NCBI GenBank assembly: GCA_040902305.1 | Contig: JBBDXN010000111.1 | Location: 35,828-99,827, forward strand | DNA length: 64,000 nt | Origin: CAMLFJ01 sp040902305 | Lineage (GTDB): Bacteria; Methylomirabilota; Methylomirabilia; Rokubacteriales; CSP1-6 | Direction of reading: 5' to 3' | Shown here: in pieces, positions 16,951 to 24,083 of the stretch | Position numbering within the stretch: the stretch's first letter is position 1 | Layout: the number at the start of each line of letters is the position of its first letter | The notes under the pieces: model-generated | What the model was told of the DNA's origin: nothing | The model's database searches: none | The model's input: only the letters and a program-made list of their open reading frames with translations | Program-made: the position numbers and the translations under genes

Positions 16951-17115
16951 GCTGCAAGGTGGGCCAGGAGGTGCAGTTCATCAACAACACCGGTGGCACC
17001 GCCCATGTGGTGTTCGCCGGCAATGACGGCATAATGTTCTACGTGGGTAAGGGCGAGAGCCGGGTCACGTTCGAGAAGCCCAACACGCACGAGTACACAG
17101 TGCACGTCGGCCCAC
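16950..17115 (+). pseudogene. Fragment of a cupredoxin-like or beta-sandwich secreted protein
   Basis: The plus strand reads VGQEVQFINNTGGTAHVVFA, GNDGIMFYVGKGESRVTFEK and THEYTVHVG. The alternating hydrophobic pattern with NNTGGTAHVVF resembles the N-terminal strands of small cupredoxin-like proteins, with a His where a copper ligand can lie. It has no signal peptide or proper start and merges rightwards into sequence without coding character. It abuts the minus-strand regulator debris, so it is most likely a rearranged remnant. Confidence 0.3.
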
Positions 17116-17203
17116 GCTCACACGGGGCCGGTCGTCGTGAGGTAGAGGCCCTCATTCAGCAAGCCTGTCGTCGCGTACGCCAAGCGAAAGCCATGACCCG
17201 GGA

Positions 17204-17247
17204 GGGCGGCTGGCCCGCGTCACACGCCACCGTGCGGCCAGCCGCCC
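17204..17247 (-). terminator. Long GC-rich hairpin after the minus-strand membrane gene
   Basis: GGGCGGCTGGCC (17204-17215) and its exact complement GGCCAGCCGCCC (17236-17247) enclose a 20-base loop. The hairpin lies 17 bases past the stop of the minus-strand gene. There is no following T tract, so it may be a pausing or mRNA-stabilising hairpin rather than a classical intrinsic terminator. Confidence 0.45.
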
Positions 17248-17263
17248 GAACGATCGATCGGGA

Positions 17264-17722
17264 TCAGGTAAGCTGCCGCCGAACGAACCAGATGACGATC
17301 GGCGGGAGGACGATCCATTGAAGCAGGGGCGACAGCCCGACCCGCAGGAGCGGGATCACGGGCATCGTCTCTGCGTACATCCAGCGCCCGAGAACCTGCG
17401 TGGCCAGCCACTCTATGACGACGGTGATCAGAACGCCGACAGTCACGAAACCGGTGAGCTGGGCCGCCGTCGGCCTCAGCACCCAGCTTCGGGCGCGGGC
17501 AGACGCCGCGACGGCCCAGAACGCCACGAGGGCGATGACGACGTCACCCAGGGTCGCCCGGCCGCACACCAGGATGGCGCGCCAGTGCTCGGCCGTGGGC
17601 ATTCCGGCGAACAGGGGCACCTGCGCGAGCTCCCAGGTCAGGTTCAGAAGGAACGCGAAGATGGCGATGTTGGTCTCGGGGGCGTGGAGCAGGCGGAGTG
17701 CGGTCGACGAGGCCCGGCCCAT
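17264..17722 (-). CDS. Conserved four-helix membrane protein of unknown function
   Basis: 152 aa with four hydrophobic segments. Conspicuous motifs are ETNIAIFAFLLNLTWELAQV, a cytoplasmic or lumenal CGRATLGDVVIAL, WLATQVLGRW and PLLQWIVLPPIVIWFVRRQ. Polar residues inside the helices (Glu/Asn in the first, Asp in the second, Glu in the third) suggest a small transporter or electron-transfer partner. No named family can be assigned. It points away from metal module B, and its 5' end is near the divergent promoter at 17799, so it may share control. Confidence 0.7.
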   Translation of the reverse strand: MGRASSTALRLLHAPETNIAIFAFLLNLTWELAQVPLFAGMPTAEHWRAILVCGRATLGDVVIALVAFWAVAASARARSWVLRPTAAQLTGFVTVGVLITVVIEWLATQVLGRWMYAETMPVIPLLRVGLSPLLQWIVLPPIVIWFVRRQLT

Positions 17723-17798
17723 CGGCAGCGATGTTGCTCCGCCCGCAGCCGCCCGTCAATCGCGATGTTCCTGCCCCTCGTAGGGCAAGCCACGCGGC

Positions 17799-17826
17799 TT
17801 GACTTGCAAGGCCAGTTTGGTACGCT
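17799..17826 (+). promoter_or_regulatory. Sigma-70-like promoter of metal module B
   Basis: TTGACT (17799-17804), a 16-base spacer and TACGCT (17821-17826) lie 12 bases before the ATG of the small secreted protein. The layout is the same as at modules A and C. The predicted leader is only about 5-6 bases long, too short for a normal ribosome site. Confidence 0.6.
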
Positions 17827-17838
17827 GCGAGGCAAGCG

Positions 17839-18150
17839 ATGATGACGGCGACTCGTATCAGATATTGGAGCGTGGTGGCGCCGCTGGCCGTACTGCTGCT
17901 GATGTTCTGCCTCTCCGCCGCTCCGACCGCTGTCGCGGACGAGCCCGGCTGCGGCGGGGTGGACTCTTCGGCCCGTGTCTGCGCCCAGTCCGGAGCTTCC
18001 AACCCCATCGTTGCTCTCGTTCATGAATTGCCCCCATTCCAGGCGCTGACTCTCCCGGCGACGCCCCTGTCGCCCGAGGTGGTCTCTCTGGCGCCGATTC
18101 AGCATCACGCGGAACGATCCACGCCGCGGGCCCCGCCCAGCCTCGCCTAG
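17839..18150 (+). CDS. Small secreted protein heading metal module B
   Basis: 103 residues: signal peptide with a hydrophobic core at about 11-31, cleavage near TAVADE, then a mature peptide with two Cys (PGCGGVDSS, ARVCAQ) and a C-terminal QHHAERSTPRAPPSLA. No family is recognised. It is placed and built like the small secreted proteins at 11200 and 29644: strong promoter, nearly no 5' leader, Pro-rich tail. The start could be the first or second ATG (17839/17842). Confidence 0.6.
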   Translation: MMTATRIRYWSVVAPLAVLLLMFCLSAAPTAVADEPGCGGVDSSARVCAQSGASNPIVALVHELPPFQALTLPATPLSPEVVSLAPIQHHAERSTPRAPPSLA

Positions 18151-18199
18151 TCGTCCCAGCTTCACCTGAGATCCTGACCCGGTAGACCGTTTTCACGCC

Positions 18200-18218
18200 T
18201 CGGGCTGTTCATGCCCGG
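18200..18218 (+). promoter_or_regulatory. Intergenic hairpin before the zinc-ribbon gene
   Basis: CGGGC (18201-18205) and GCCCG (18213-18217) form a short stem with a 7-base loop in the leader before the GAGGAGG ribosome site. A matching CCGGGC/GCCCGG hairpin occupies the same position in module C (29988-30003). Conservation of position suggests transcript processing, attenuation or stabilisation. Confidence 0.35.
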
Positions 18219-18270
18219 CGCGAGAACCGTGCTTGCGGGTCGTCAATCAGCTGGCCAAGCGAGGAGGCAT

Positions 18271-18474
18271 ATGGCTATCCAGACGACGGAGAAGTACTGC
18301 CCGATCTGCGGCAAGGATGTGCCCGAGCCTGACTTCAAGCGGTTCGGGGAGTGGGCCTGCTCGGAGGCGCATGCGGACGAGTACGTGAAAGAGGTGCGCG
18401 GCCAGAAGGTCCGCGCCGTGGCGCCGGAGCCCGGCCGAGTCGACCCGCCTCGGCGGCATGGATGCTGCGGATGA
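18271..18474 (+). CDS. Small zinc-ribbon-like protein
   Basis: 67 residues with a treble-clef-like set Cys10-x2-Cys13 and Cys30-x3-His34 (YCPICGK and ACSEAHADEY) and a C-terminal HGCCG. GAGGAGG precedes the ATG. No signal peptide, so it is cytoplasmic. It overlaps the next gene (ATGA), which carries the same ribbon, so the two form a related pair. The Cys-Cys tail could accept a metal or be lipid- or disulfide-modified. Its likely role is metal storage or delivery inside the cell; function is unknown. Confidence 0.75.
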   Translation: MAIQTTEKYCPICGKDVPEPDFKRFGEWACSEAHADEYVKEVRGQKVRAVAPEPGRVDPPRRHGCCG

Positions 18475-18956
18475 CGCCGCGCGAGGGTGAGCCGACCGTG
18501 AGAGCCGTAAAAGAGGAGGAGTGCTGCGCGTATTGCGGGACCGACCTGGACGGGGCCGCGCCGGCGCCGAGACGGTTCGGCGAGCCGTTCTGCAGCGACG
18601 CCCACGCGGACGCGTTCGCCGAGGAAGCGAGGGCGGCGAGGATCGAGCGCGCGACGTCGTCGGACCCGACGTCCGCACTGGCCGCCGGCGGCGGGCCGGC
18701 TTCGAGTCGCTGGGATCTCAAGCGCACGCTCAAGATGGCCGCGTGCTGCGGGCTACCGCTACTCGCGCTGGTGTTCCTGGCCGGCGGTGGCGGGGCGCTG
18801 CTGGGCGCGGGAGCAGCCGTGCTTCCGCTCCTGGCGGTCCTGGCCTGCCCGCTGGGGATGTTCTTCATGATGCGGGCGATGCAGGGACACGGCAAAGGCG
18901 ATAGCCACACCGGCGCCGACCGGCCATCGCCGTCGAAGGAGATGAAAGAGCGGTGA
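18471..18956 (+). CDS. Zinc-ribbon plus DUF2933-like membrane protein
   Basis: 161 aa. The N-terminal ribbon Cys19-x2-Cys22...Cys41-x3-His45 (CCAYCGT, FCSDAHADAF) copies the previous gene's pattern. A linker follows, then a hydrophobic hairpin (residues about 88-135, CCGLPLLALVFLAGGGG and ACPLGMFFMMRAM) like the DUF2933 family often found near copper oxidases, with a short tail holding HGKGDSH. It would tether the ribbon to the membrane, with the ribbon probably cytoplasmic. ATGA coupling upstream and GTGA overlap downstream place it in one operon. Confidence 0.75.
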   Translation: MTPREGEPTVRAVKEEECCAYCGTDLDGAAPAPRRFGEPFCSDAHADAFAEEARAARIERATSSDPTSALAAGGGPASSRWDLKRTLKMAACCGLPLLALVFLAGGGGALLGAGAAVLPLLAVLACPLGMFFMMRAMQGHGKGDSHTGADRPSPSKEMKER

Positions 18957-19291
18957 CCGGGGGCGGCCGAACGACGAGGGCGAGGGCCGTCCTGCCGGCG
19001 CTCGCCATGCTGGTGGCTGCCGGGGGCATGGCCGGTCTCCTTGCCGGGTTGGCGCCGAGCGGCGGGGTCGTCGGCGAGCTTCCCGATGCGGCCGAGATCC
19101 CGACCGACGGGCGGCGGGTGGAAGCGCTCGGTCCGGCGCCCCTCGGAGCGCTGGGCGCGGCGCTCCAGCTCGTCGTCGTGCTCGCGTGTCCGGCGATCTG
19201 TCTGGCGATGGGGGTCCTCCGTCGCTTCGAGGGGTGCGGGCCCGCGCCGGCGCCGGACCTCGAGAGAGGATCAGGTCAAGGGCATGGGTGA
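18953..19291 (+). CDS. Small membrane protein, unknown
   Basis: 112 aa, GTG start overlapping the previous stop. Two hydrophobic segments (about 12-32 and 62-86; the second includes VVVLACPAICLAMGVL) flank a short periplasmic loop. One Cys-Pro inside the second helix resembles the CP of the neighbouring DUF2933-like protein. Its last codons overlap the Sec-redoxin start. No family is recognised; the tight coupling argues that it serves the same process. Confidence 0.65.
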   Translation: MTGGGRTTRARAVLPALAMLVAAGGMAGLLAGLAPSGGVVGELPDAAEIPTDGRRVEALGPAPLGALGAALQLVVVLACPAICLAMGVLRRFEGCGPAPAPDLERGSGQGHG

Positions 19292-19895
19292 GCACAAGCT
19301 GAGGACCCACGGGCGACACCGGCCCGCGCGACGCCGGCGCTGGACGCTTCGCCTGGTCTTGGCGGCGGTCCTGGCCCACCTCGTCGCCGGTGGCGTGGTC
19401 TATCTCGGCTGGAACCTGGGGTGGACGGCGGTGGCCGGGGGCGATCCTGCTCCCCCGTTTGTCCTGCCCGACCACCAGGGCCGCCAGGTGGCGCTGGCGG
19501 ACTATCTCGGCCACAAGCCGGTGGTGCTCGTCTTCTACATGACGTACGGGTGAGACAACTGCCGGGTGCAGCTCGGGAAGCTGCGCGCCGACGTGCACCG
19601 GATCCGGGCCCTGGGGGCGGAGGTGTTCGCGATCAGCAACGACGGACAGGACGACACGCGCCGGCTGGCGACGGAGCTGGGCCTCGATTTCCCGGTCCTC
19701 TCCAACCCGTCCATGGACGTGATCTACCAGTACCGCATGAAGGGCGACCGGATGCCGATGGCGGACATGGGCTACGTGCTCATCGACGCCACCGGCCGGA
19801 TCCGCCAGCACCGGATCGACCGGCGGTTCGGGGAGCACGTGGGAGATCTGGTGCAGAGCCTCCAACGCATCACCAACGAGAGGGGCGCGACATGA
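19284..19895 (+). CDS. Redoxin (AhpC/TSA-like) selenoprotein with UxxC active site
   Basis: 203 residues if TGA at 19551-19553 is read as selenocysteine (Sec90). The protein starts with an Arg/His-rich tail and a signal anchor (about 20-40), then a thioredoxin-fold redoxin domain: GGDPAPPFVLPDHQGR, VVLVFYMTYG-Sec-DNC, KLRADVHRIRALGAEVFAIS and GYVLIDATGRI. The open frame continues in phase with full homology-like structure after the TGA, ruling out a simple end. Sec-Asp-Asn-Cys93 takes the place of CxxC. A perfect hairpin (19568-19584) fits a bacterial SECIS. The ATG lies in the previous gene; the stop overlaps the next start. It faces the periplasm, probably reducing a disulfide or peroxide. 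Sec decoding needs selA/B/C/D elsewhere in the genome. Confidence 0.82.
19568..19584 (+). promoter_or_regulatory. Putative SECIS hairpin of the Sec-redoxin
   Basis: GCAGCT (19568-19573), loop CGGGA (19574-19578) and AGCTGC (19579-19584) form a perfect 6-bp stem. The loop begins 20 bases after the TGA, has G as its second base and is 5 bases long, all within the published bacterial SECIS rules (short distance to UGA, G among the first two loop bases). Confidence 0.75.
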
Positions 19896-20791
19896 GCTTC
19901 CGCAACCTGACCCGTGCTGTCGGATGGCTGGTCGCGGTGGCCGTCGCCACGGCGTTCCCGCCGGGCCCTGCTGGGGCCCAGCCCGCGAAGCCCGTCTCGC
20001 CGAGGTTCGAGCACGTCCACGCGTTGACCGTCGCGGCCGACGGGCGGACGCTGTGGCTCGGGGCGCACACTGGACTCTTCCGGAGCGTGGACGGTGGCCG
20101 CTCGTGGCAGCCGGTCAAGCTGTCGGCCAAGCCTTCGCATGTCGACGTCATGACCCTGGTCGGGGATCCACGCGATGACCGGACGCTCTATGTGGCCACT
20201 CACGACGCAGGGGTGTTCAGGACGCAGGACGGGGGAGGCACGTGGACACAGATGAACACCGGCATCGGCGGCCCCGACGTCCACGGGCTCGCGATGGACC
20301 CCAAGGAGCCGGCAAAGCTTCACGCGGCGGTGAGGGGCCAGGGCGAGGGCGTCTATCGCACGACAGACGCCGGCGGGAAATGGGTTCGGGTGGACGACGG
20401 GCCGGCCGGCGAGGTGAAGGTGCTGGCGTCGGTGAACATCTCGACGGGGATGGGCGGGATCTTCCTCTACGCCGGGACGGCGGAGGGGCTCCTGCGCAGT
20501 CCGGACTGCTTCTGAGGGTGGCAACCGGTGGGCGGTCTGCCCACGCGACGGACGGTGAACGGGTTCGCGGTCAGCCCCGAGAACCCGAAGGTGATGCTCG
20601 TGGCCATGCGGGATGGGCTCTTCCGGAGCGCGGACGCCGGCGCGACCTGGAAGCAGGTCGGCAAGGAGCTCAGGAACATGGTCGCCGTGGCGATCAACCC
20701 GAAGCGAGCCGACGAGGTCTACGCGGCGTCGGAGGCCGGGACGCTCTACGTGAGCACCGATGGAGGGACGACATGGACGGAGCGGCGTTGA
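19892..20791 (+). CDS. YCF48/BNR-repeat secreted selenoprotein with CxU motif
   Basis: 299 residues if TGA at 20513-20515 is selenocysteine (Sec208). Signal peptide about 1-29 (cleavage AGAQ). The mature part is a beta-propeller of YCF48/sortilin-type repeats with the recurring LFRSxDGGxSWxxV pattern (GLFRSVDGGRSWQPV, VFRTQDGGGTWTQ, VYRTTDAGGKWVRV, after the TGA GLFRSADAGATWKQV, LYVSTDGGTTWTER). The TGA is inside the propeller in SPDC206-F-Sec208-GW, and repeats continue in phase afterwards. A perfect hairpin follows at 20528-20544. The CxU pair suggests a selenenylsulfide redox switch. The ATG overlaps the Sec-redoxin stop, so the two are made together and may be partners. Confidence 0.8.
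20528..20544 (+). promoter_or_regulatory. Putative SECIS hairpin of the YCF48-like protein
   Basis: GTGGGC (20528-20533), loop GGTCT (20534-20538) and GCCCAC (20539-20544) form a perfect 6-bp stem with a 5-base loop starting GG. It lies 18 bases past the TGA. Stem length, loop size and spacing almost match the hairpin behind the preceding redoxin TGA, though the sequences differ. Confidence 0.75.
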
Positions 20792-22350
20792 CCCGCGGGG
20801 CAGTCGGCCGGCGCGAGTTCATGGCGCGCGCCGGGTGGGCCGGGATCGGAGCCCTGGGCCTGATCGGGCCCGGGGGGCGGCTCGGCCTGGCGGCCATCCG
20901 GCCGGCCGAGGCTGCCCCGGGTGTGCGCGAGATCCTGCTGGAGCCCCGACAGGTCAAATGGGAGCTGGCTCCCGGCCGAACCATCACCGCCATGGCCTAC
21001 AACGAGCGGGTGCCGGGCCCCGAGATCCGGGTCAAGGAGGGCGAGCGCGTACGCGTCGTGCTGAAGAACGGGCTCGGCGAGCCGACCACGATCCACTGGC
21101 ACGGGGTCGACGTGCCCAACGCGATGGATGGCGTGCCCGGCATCACCCAGAAGCCGGTGCCGCCGGGCGGAACCTTCGTCTACGAGTTCGAGGCGCGCCC
21201 GGCCGGCACGCGGTGGTACCACACGCACTTCCAGGAGCACCGCCAGATGGACCTTGGCCTCGTGGCGCCGTTGATCATCGAGCCCCCGGGCCCCGAGCCG
21301 TTCCCGTTCGACCGCGAGCACACGCTGGTCCTGGACGACTGGGCGACGGGCGTCGGGCCCGCGCTGCCGGCCACCCGTGAGGGCACCGCGGGAGGCCGCG
21401 GCGAGATGGGCGGGATGATGAGCGGCATGCGGGGCGGCGGGATGATGGGCGGGGGCATGATGGGCCGTGGCATGGGCGGCCCGGGCATGGGCCAGGGCAT
21501 GGGCCAGGGCATGGGAATGATGGGCGGCGGCTCTCAAAACATGCCCGTCTACGACACCATGACCATCAACGGCAAGGCGTACCCGGCCACGGAGCCGCTC
21601 CGGGTGCGGAAGGGGGAGCGCCTCCGGCTCCGCCTGATCAACGCCAGCGCCGACCACACCCATGTCATCCGCCTGGCCGGGCACCAGCTGCGCGTCACCC
21701 ACACCGACGGTAACCCCCTGGTCGAGGCCGTCGCGGTGGATGCCGTGCCCATCGCGCCCAGCGAGCGCTACGACGTGCTGGTCGCCGCCGATCGCCCCGG
21801 CGCCTGGTGGCTCTACTGCACCCAGCCGGGCCACGCCGCGGCCGGCGAGAAGGTCCTCGTCTCCTACGAAGGCCGCGAGGGCCGAAAGCCGGAAGCGGTG
21901 ACGGAGGGTATCGCGGGTCTCCACCTCTGGCACTACGCCCTCGGGCAGGGCCGCGACGTGCTCGCGCCGGCGTCCGGTACGGTGCGGAGCTTCACCCAGA
22001 CGCTGAGCGGCGGAATGATGGGCGCGGACAGCTGGACGATCAACGGCAAGCAGTACCCGTTGACCGACCCGATCGCGGTGAAGCGAGGTGAGCGGGTGCG
22101 CGTGCGCCTCGGCAACATGAGCATGGAGGCGCACCCCATGCACCTCCACGGCCAGTCCTTCGCCGTCCTGGCCGTCAACGGCCAGCGGCTCGCGCACCCG
22201 CTGATCAAGGACAGCGTGGACGTCGAGGGCCACATGGCCGCGGTGGACATCGAGTTCGCGGCGCACAATCCCGGCGATTGGTTCTTCCACTGCCACAAGC
22301 CCATGCACATGGAGGGTGGCATGATCGCCCTCGTCAAGATCGCGGGATGA
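20773..22350 (+). CDS. Multicopper oxidase with Met-rich insert (CopA-like), Tat-exported
   Basis: 525 aa. Twin-arginine signal GRREFMARAGW, then three cupredoxin domains with HWHGVDVPNAMDGVP, WYHTHFQEH, HPMHLHGQSF and HCHKPMHMEGGM carrying type 1/2/3 copper ligands. Residues about 213-255 are a repetitive Met/Gly insert (MMGGGMMGRGMGG and GMGQGMG repeats) as in CopA/CueO, where Met residues bind Cu(I). It probably oxidises periplasmic Cu(I). The ATG at 20773 lies inside the last codons of the YCF48-like gene, and the stop overlaps the SCO1 start by ATGA. Confidence 0.93.
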   Translation: MDGAALTRGAVGRREFMARAGWAGIGALGLIGPGGRLGLAAIRPAEAAPGVREILLEPRQVKWELAPGRTITAMAYNERVPGPEIRVKEGERVRVVLKNGLGEPTTIHWHGVDVPNAMDGVPGITQKPVPPGGTFVYEFEARPAGTRWYHTHFQEHRQMDLGLVAPLIIEPPGPEPFPFDREHTLVLDDWATGVGPALPATREGTAGGRGEMGGMMSGMRGGGMMGGGMMGRGMGGPGMGQGMGQGMGMMGGGSQNMPVYDTMTINGKAYPATEPLRVRKGERLRLRLINASADHTHVIRLAGHQLRVTHTDGNPLVEAVAVDAVPIAPSERYDVLVAADRPGAWWLYCTQPGHAAAGEKVLVSYEGREGRKPEAVTEGIAGLHLWHYALGQGRDVLAPASGTVRSFTQTLSGGMMGADSWTINGKQYPLTDPIAVKRGERVRVRLGNMSMEAHPMHLHGQSFAVLAVNGQRLAHPLIKDSVDVEGHMAAVDIEFAAHNPGDWFFHCHKPMHMEGGMIALVKIAG

Positions 22351-23024
22351 GACGCGGAGCCTTGGCGCTCGGTGCGGCCGCCCTGAGTCTGGCGCTCGCG
22401 GCCCTCGTCGTCTGGAACCAGCCGCCGCCGCTGCCCACCGAGGACAGCGCGGAGGCGCTCGCCGACTTCGGGACGGTGCCGGACTTCCGATTGACCGAGC
22501 GGGACGGCCGCACGGTGACGCTGGCAGACCTGCGCGGAAAGGTCTGGCTCGCCAACTTCATCTACACCGAGTGCACGGAGACCTGCCCGATCCAGAGCCT
22601 GCAGCTGCAGCGTCTCCAGGCGGAGCTCGCCGACGCGCGCGATCTTCGCTTCGTGTCCATCACGGTGGACCCGAACCACGACACGCCCGCGGTGCTTCGC
22701 CGCTACGCCGACCGCTACGCGGCGGATCCCGAGCGCTGGCTGTTCCTGACGGGACCGAAGCCGGCCATCCACGCGCTCGCCATGGACGGTTTCAAGCTGG
22801 GCGTGTCCGACGCGCCTCCCGCGGCCCGGAGCGGCGTGCCGCGCTGGCCGCTCGGCCCGGGGCCGGCCTTCGCCTCGCACGGCTCGGGCGGGCTCATCCT
22901 GCACAGCTCGCGCTTCATCCTGGTCGACCGCCAGGCCCGGATCCGCGCGTACCACCGGACCGACGATCCGGACTCGCTCGCCCGGTTGCGGGAGAACCTT
23001 TGGGCGCTGCTGGCCGGGCTCTGA
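22347..23024 (+). CDS. SCO1/SenC-family copper chaperone
   Basis: 225 aa: N-terminal anchor (about 5-23), then a thioredoxin-fold SCO domain with the copper site Cys76-TET-Cys80 (TECTETCPIQS) and His186 in LILHSSRF. The DLRGKVWLANFIYT and SITVDPNHDTP blocks are standard. SCO proteins insert copper into, or reduce, the CuA site of cytochrome oxidases; here it follows a multicopper oxidase and may metallate it or guard thiols. An insertion (APPAARSGVPRWPLGPGPAF) precedes the His. ATGA coupling upstream. Confidence 0.92.
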   Translation: MRRGALALGAAALSLALAALVVWNQPPPLPTEDSAEALADFGTVPDFRLTERDGRTVTLADLRGKVWLANFIYTECTETCPIQSLQLQRLQAELADARDLRFVSITVDPNHDTPAVLRRYADRYAADPERWLFLTGPKPAIHALAMDGFKLGVSDAPPAARSGVPRWPLGPGPAFASHGSGGLILHSSRFILVDRQARIRAYHRTDDPDSLARLRENLWALLAGL

Positions 23025-23044
23025 TCCATCGGGAGGAACTGGGT

Positions 23045-23302
23045 ATGGGAATGATGAACGGCTGCTGGGGCGGGTTTGGATGGATGGGACTCGGGATGCT
23101 GGTCAACATCCTCCTGGGTCTCGGTCTCCTGGCGCTGGTGGTGGTCGGTGTGGTCTTCGCGGTCAGATGGCTGACCGGTGCGCGGGGTGAGTCGCCGGGT
23201 GGCCGCTCGAAGGACGACGCGATCGAGATCGTCAGGACGCGCTACGCCCGGGGCGAGATCAGCCACGAGGAGTTCGACCGCTTGCGGCGGGAGCTGGCCT
23301 GA
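23045..23302 (+). CDS. Small SHOCT-domain membrane protein
   Basis: 85 aa: a Met/Gly/Trp-rich N-terminus (GMMNGCWGGFGWMG), one membrane helix (LVNILLGLGLLALVVVGVVF), then a cytoplasmic SHOCT domain (YARGEISHEEFDRLRREL). GGGAGGAACT precedes the ATG. SHOCT proteins are found at the ends of multidomain membrane proteins and next to copper genes; their biochemical role is not known. The Met-rich N-terminus could bind copper. Confidence 0.85.
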   Translation: MGMMNGCWGGFGWMGLGMLVNILLGLGLLALVVVGVVFAVRWLTGARGESPGGRSKDDAIEIVRTRYARGEISHEEFDRLRRELA

Positions 23303-23324
23303 TCGGGCGAGCCCCCAGGGCGCC

Positions 23325-24083
23325 ATGGCCCACGTCGTGATCGCCTGGTACTCGTGGCTGAGCGGGCTCGCGCAGGGGCCAATCCTCGTGATCCAGGACT
23401 GGATCGAGGGAAGCAGCGTTCCGCTGGTGAGCGCGCTGCTCTTCGGGCTCATCGGGGCAACCTCGCCCTGCCAGCTCACAACGAACCTCGGCGCCCTGGC
23501 CTTCAGCGCGAGCCGAGCCGGAGCCGCGCGTGTGCTCGGCGCGTCCCTGGCCTATGTCGCCGGCAAGGTGCTCGTCTACTCCGCGGTCGGCGGGCTCGCG
23601 GTGGTGCTCGGTCTTCAACTCCAGGGGGCATCCATCCCGGTGGTCCTCGTCGCCCGCAAGCTGCTCGGCCCGCTCATGCTGCTCGTCGGTCTCGGCCTGC
23701 TGGGGCTGATCCGTCTGCCCGGCGGGTTCGGGCTTCGGCTCAGCCGCCGGCTTGCGGGACAAACGGCTGGGGGCAGCCGCGGCGCCTTTCTCCTCGGCGT
23801 CGCCTTCTCGTTCGCCTTCTGCCCGACGCTGTTCTGGCTCTTCTTCGGGCTGACCGTGCCGCTCGCCCTTCGCAGCCCGGCCGGGTGGAGCTTCCCGGGT
23901 GTCTTCGCCGTGGGCACGGCGCTGCCGCTGCTGGCGCTGGCCGGCGTCGTATCGCTCGGCTGGGGGGCCGCCGATCGGCTGGCCGGCGGTATCGCCAGGT
24001 GGCATCGCCCGGCGAGGTGGGTCGCGGGGGCGGCGTTCATCCTGGCCGGACTGCACGACACGCTGATCTACTGGTGGCTCTGA
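23325..24083 (+). CDS. CcdA/DsbD-like transmembrane electron-transfer protein
   Basis: 252 aa with about six membrane helices. The duplicated signatures ATSPCQL (Cys49) and FAFCPTLFW (Cys166) are placed as the redox Cys pair of DsbD-beta/CcdA/ScsB proteins, which shuttle electrons from cytoplasmic thioredoxin to periplasmic thiol proteins. Such a conduit would supply reductant to the TlpA proteins, SCO1 and possibly the Sec-redoxin of this cluster. The assignment to CcdA rather than the related urease-accessory (UreH) branch is open, because both carry SPC and FCP motifs. Confidence 0.82.
   Translation: MAHVVIAWYSWLSGLAQGPILVIQDWIEGSSVPLVSALLFGLIGATSPCQLTTNLGALAFSASRAGAARVLGASLAYVAGKVLVYSAVGGLAVVLGLQLQGASIPVVLVARKLLGPLMLLVGLGLLGLIRLPGGFGLRLSRRLAGQTAGGSRGAFLLGVAFSFAFCPTLFWLFFGLTVPLALRSPAGWSFPGVFAVGTALPLLALAGVVSLGWGAADRLAGGIARWHRPARWVAGAAFILAGLHDTLIYWWL

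Noticed and set aside
21409..21540. Tandem Met/Gly-coding repeat as a separate repeat element
   Set aside because: The repetition is the coding sequence of the Met-rich copper-binding insert of the multicopper oxidase, not an independent repeat.
20746..22308. Minus-strand frame opposite the Met-rich multicopper oxidase
   Set aside because: His/Ala repeats arise from the reverse of the Met/Gly insert; no coding evidence.
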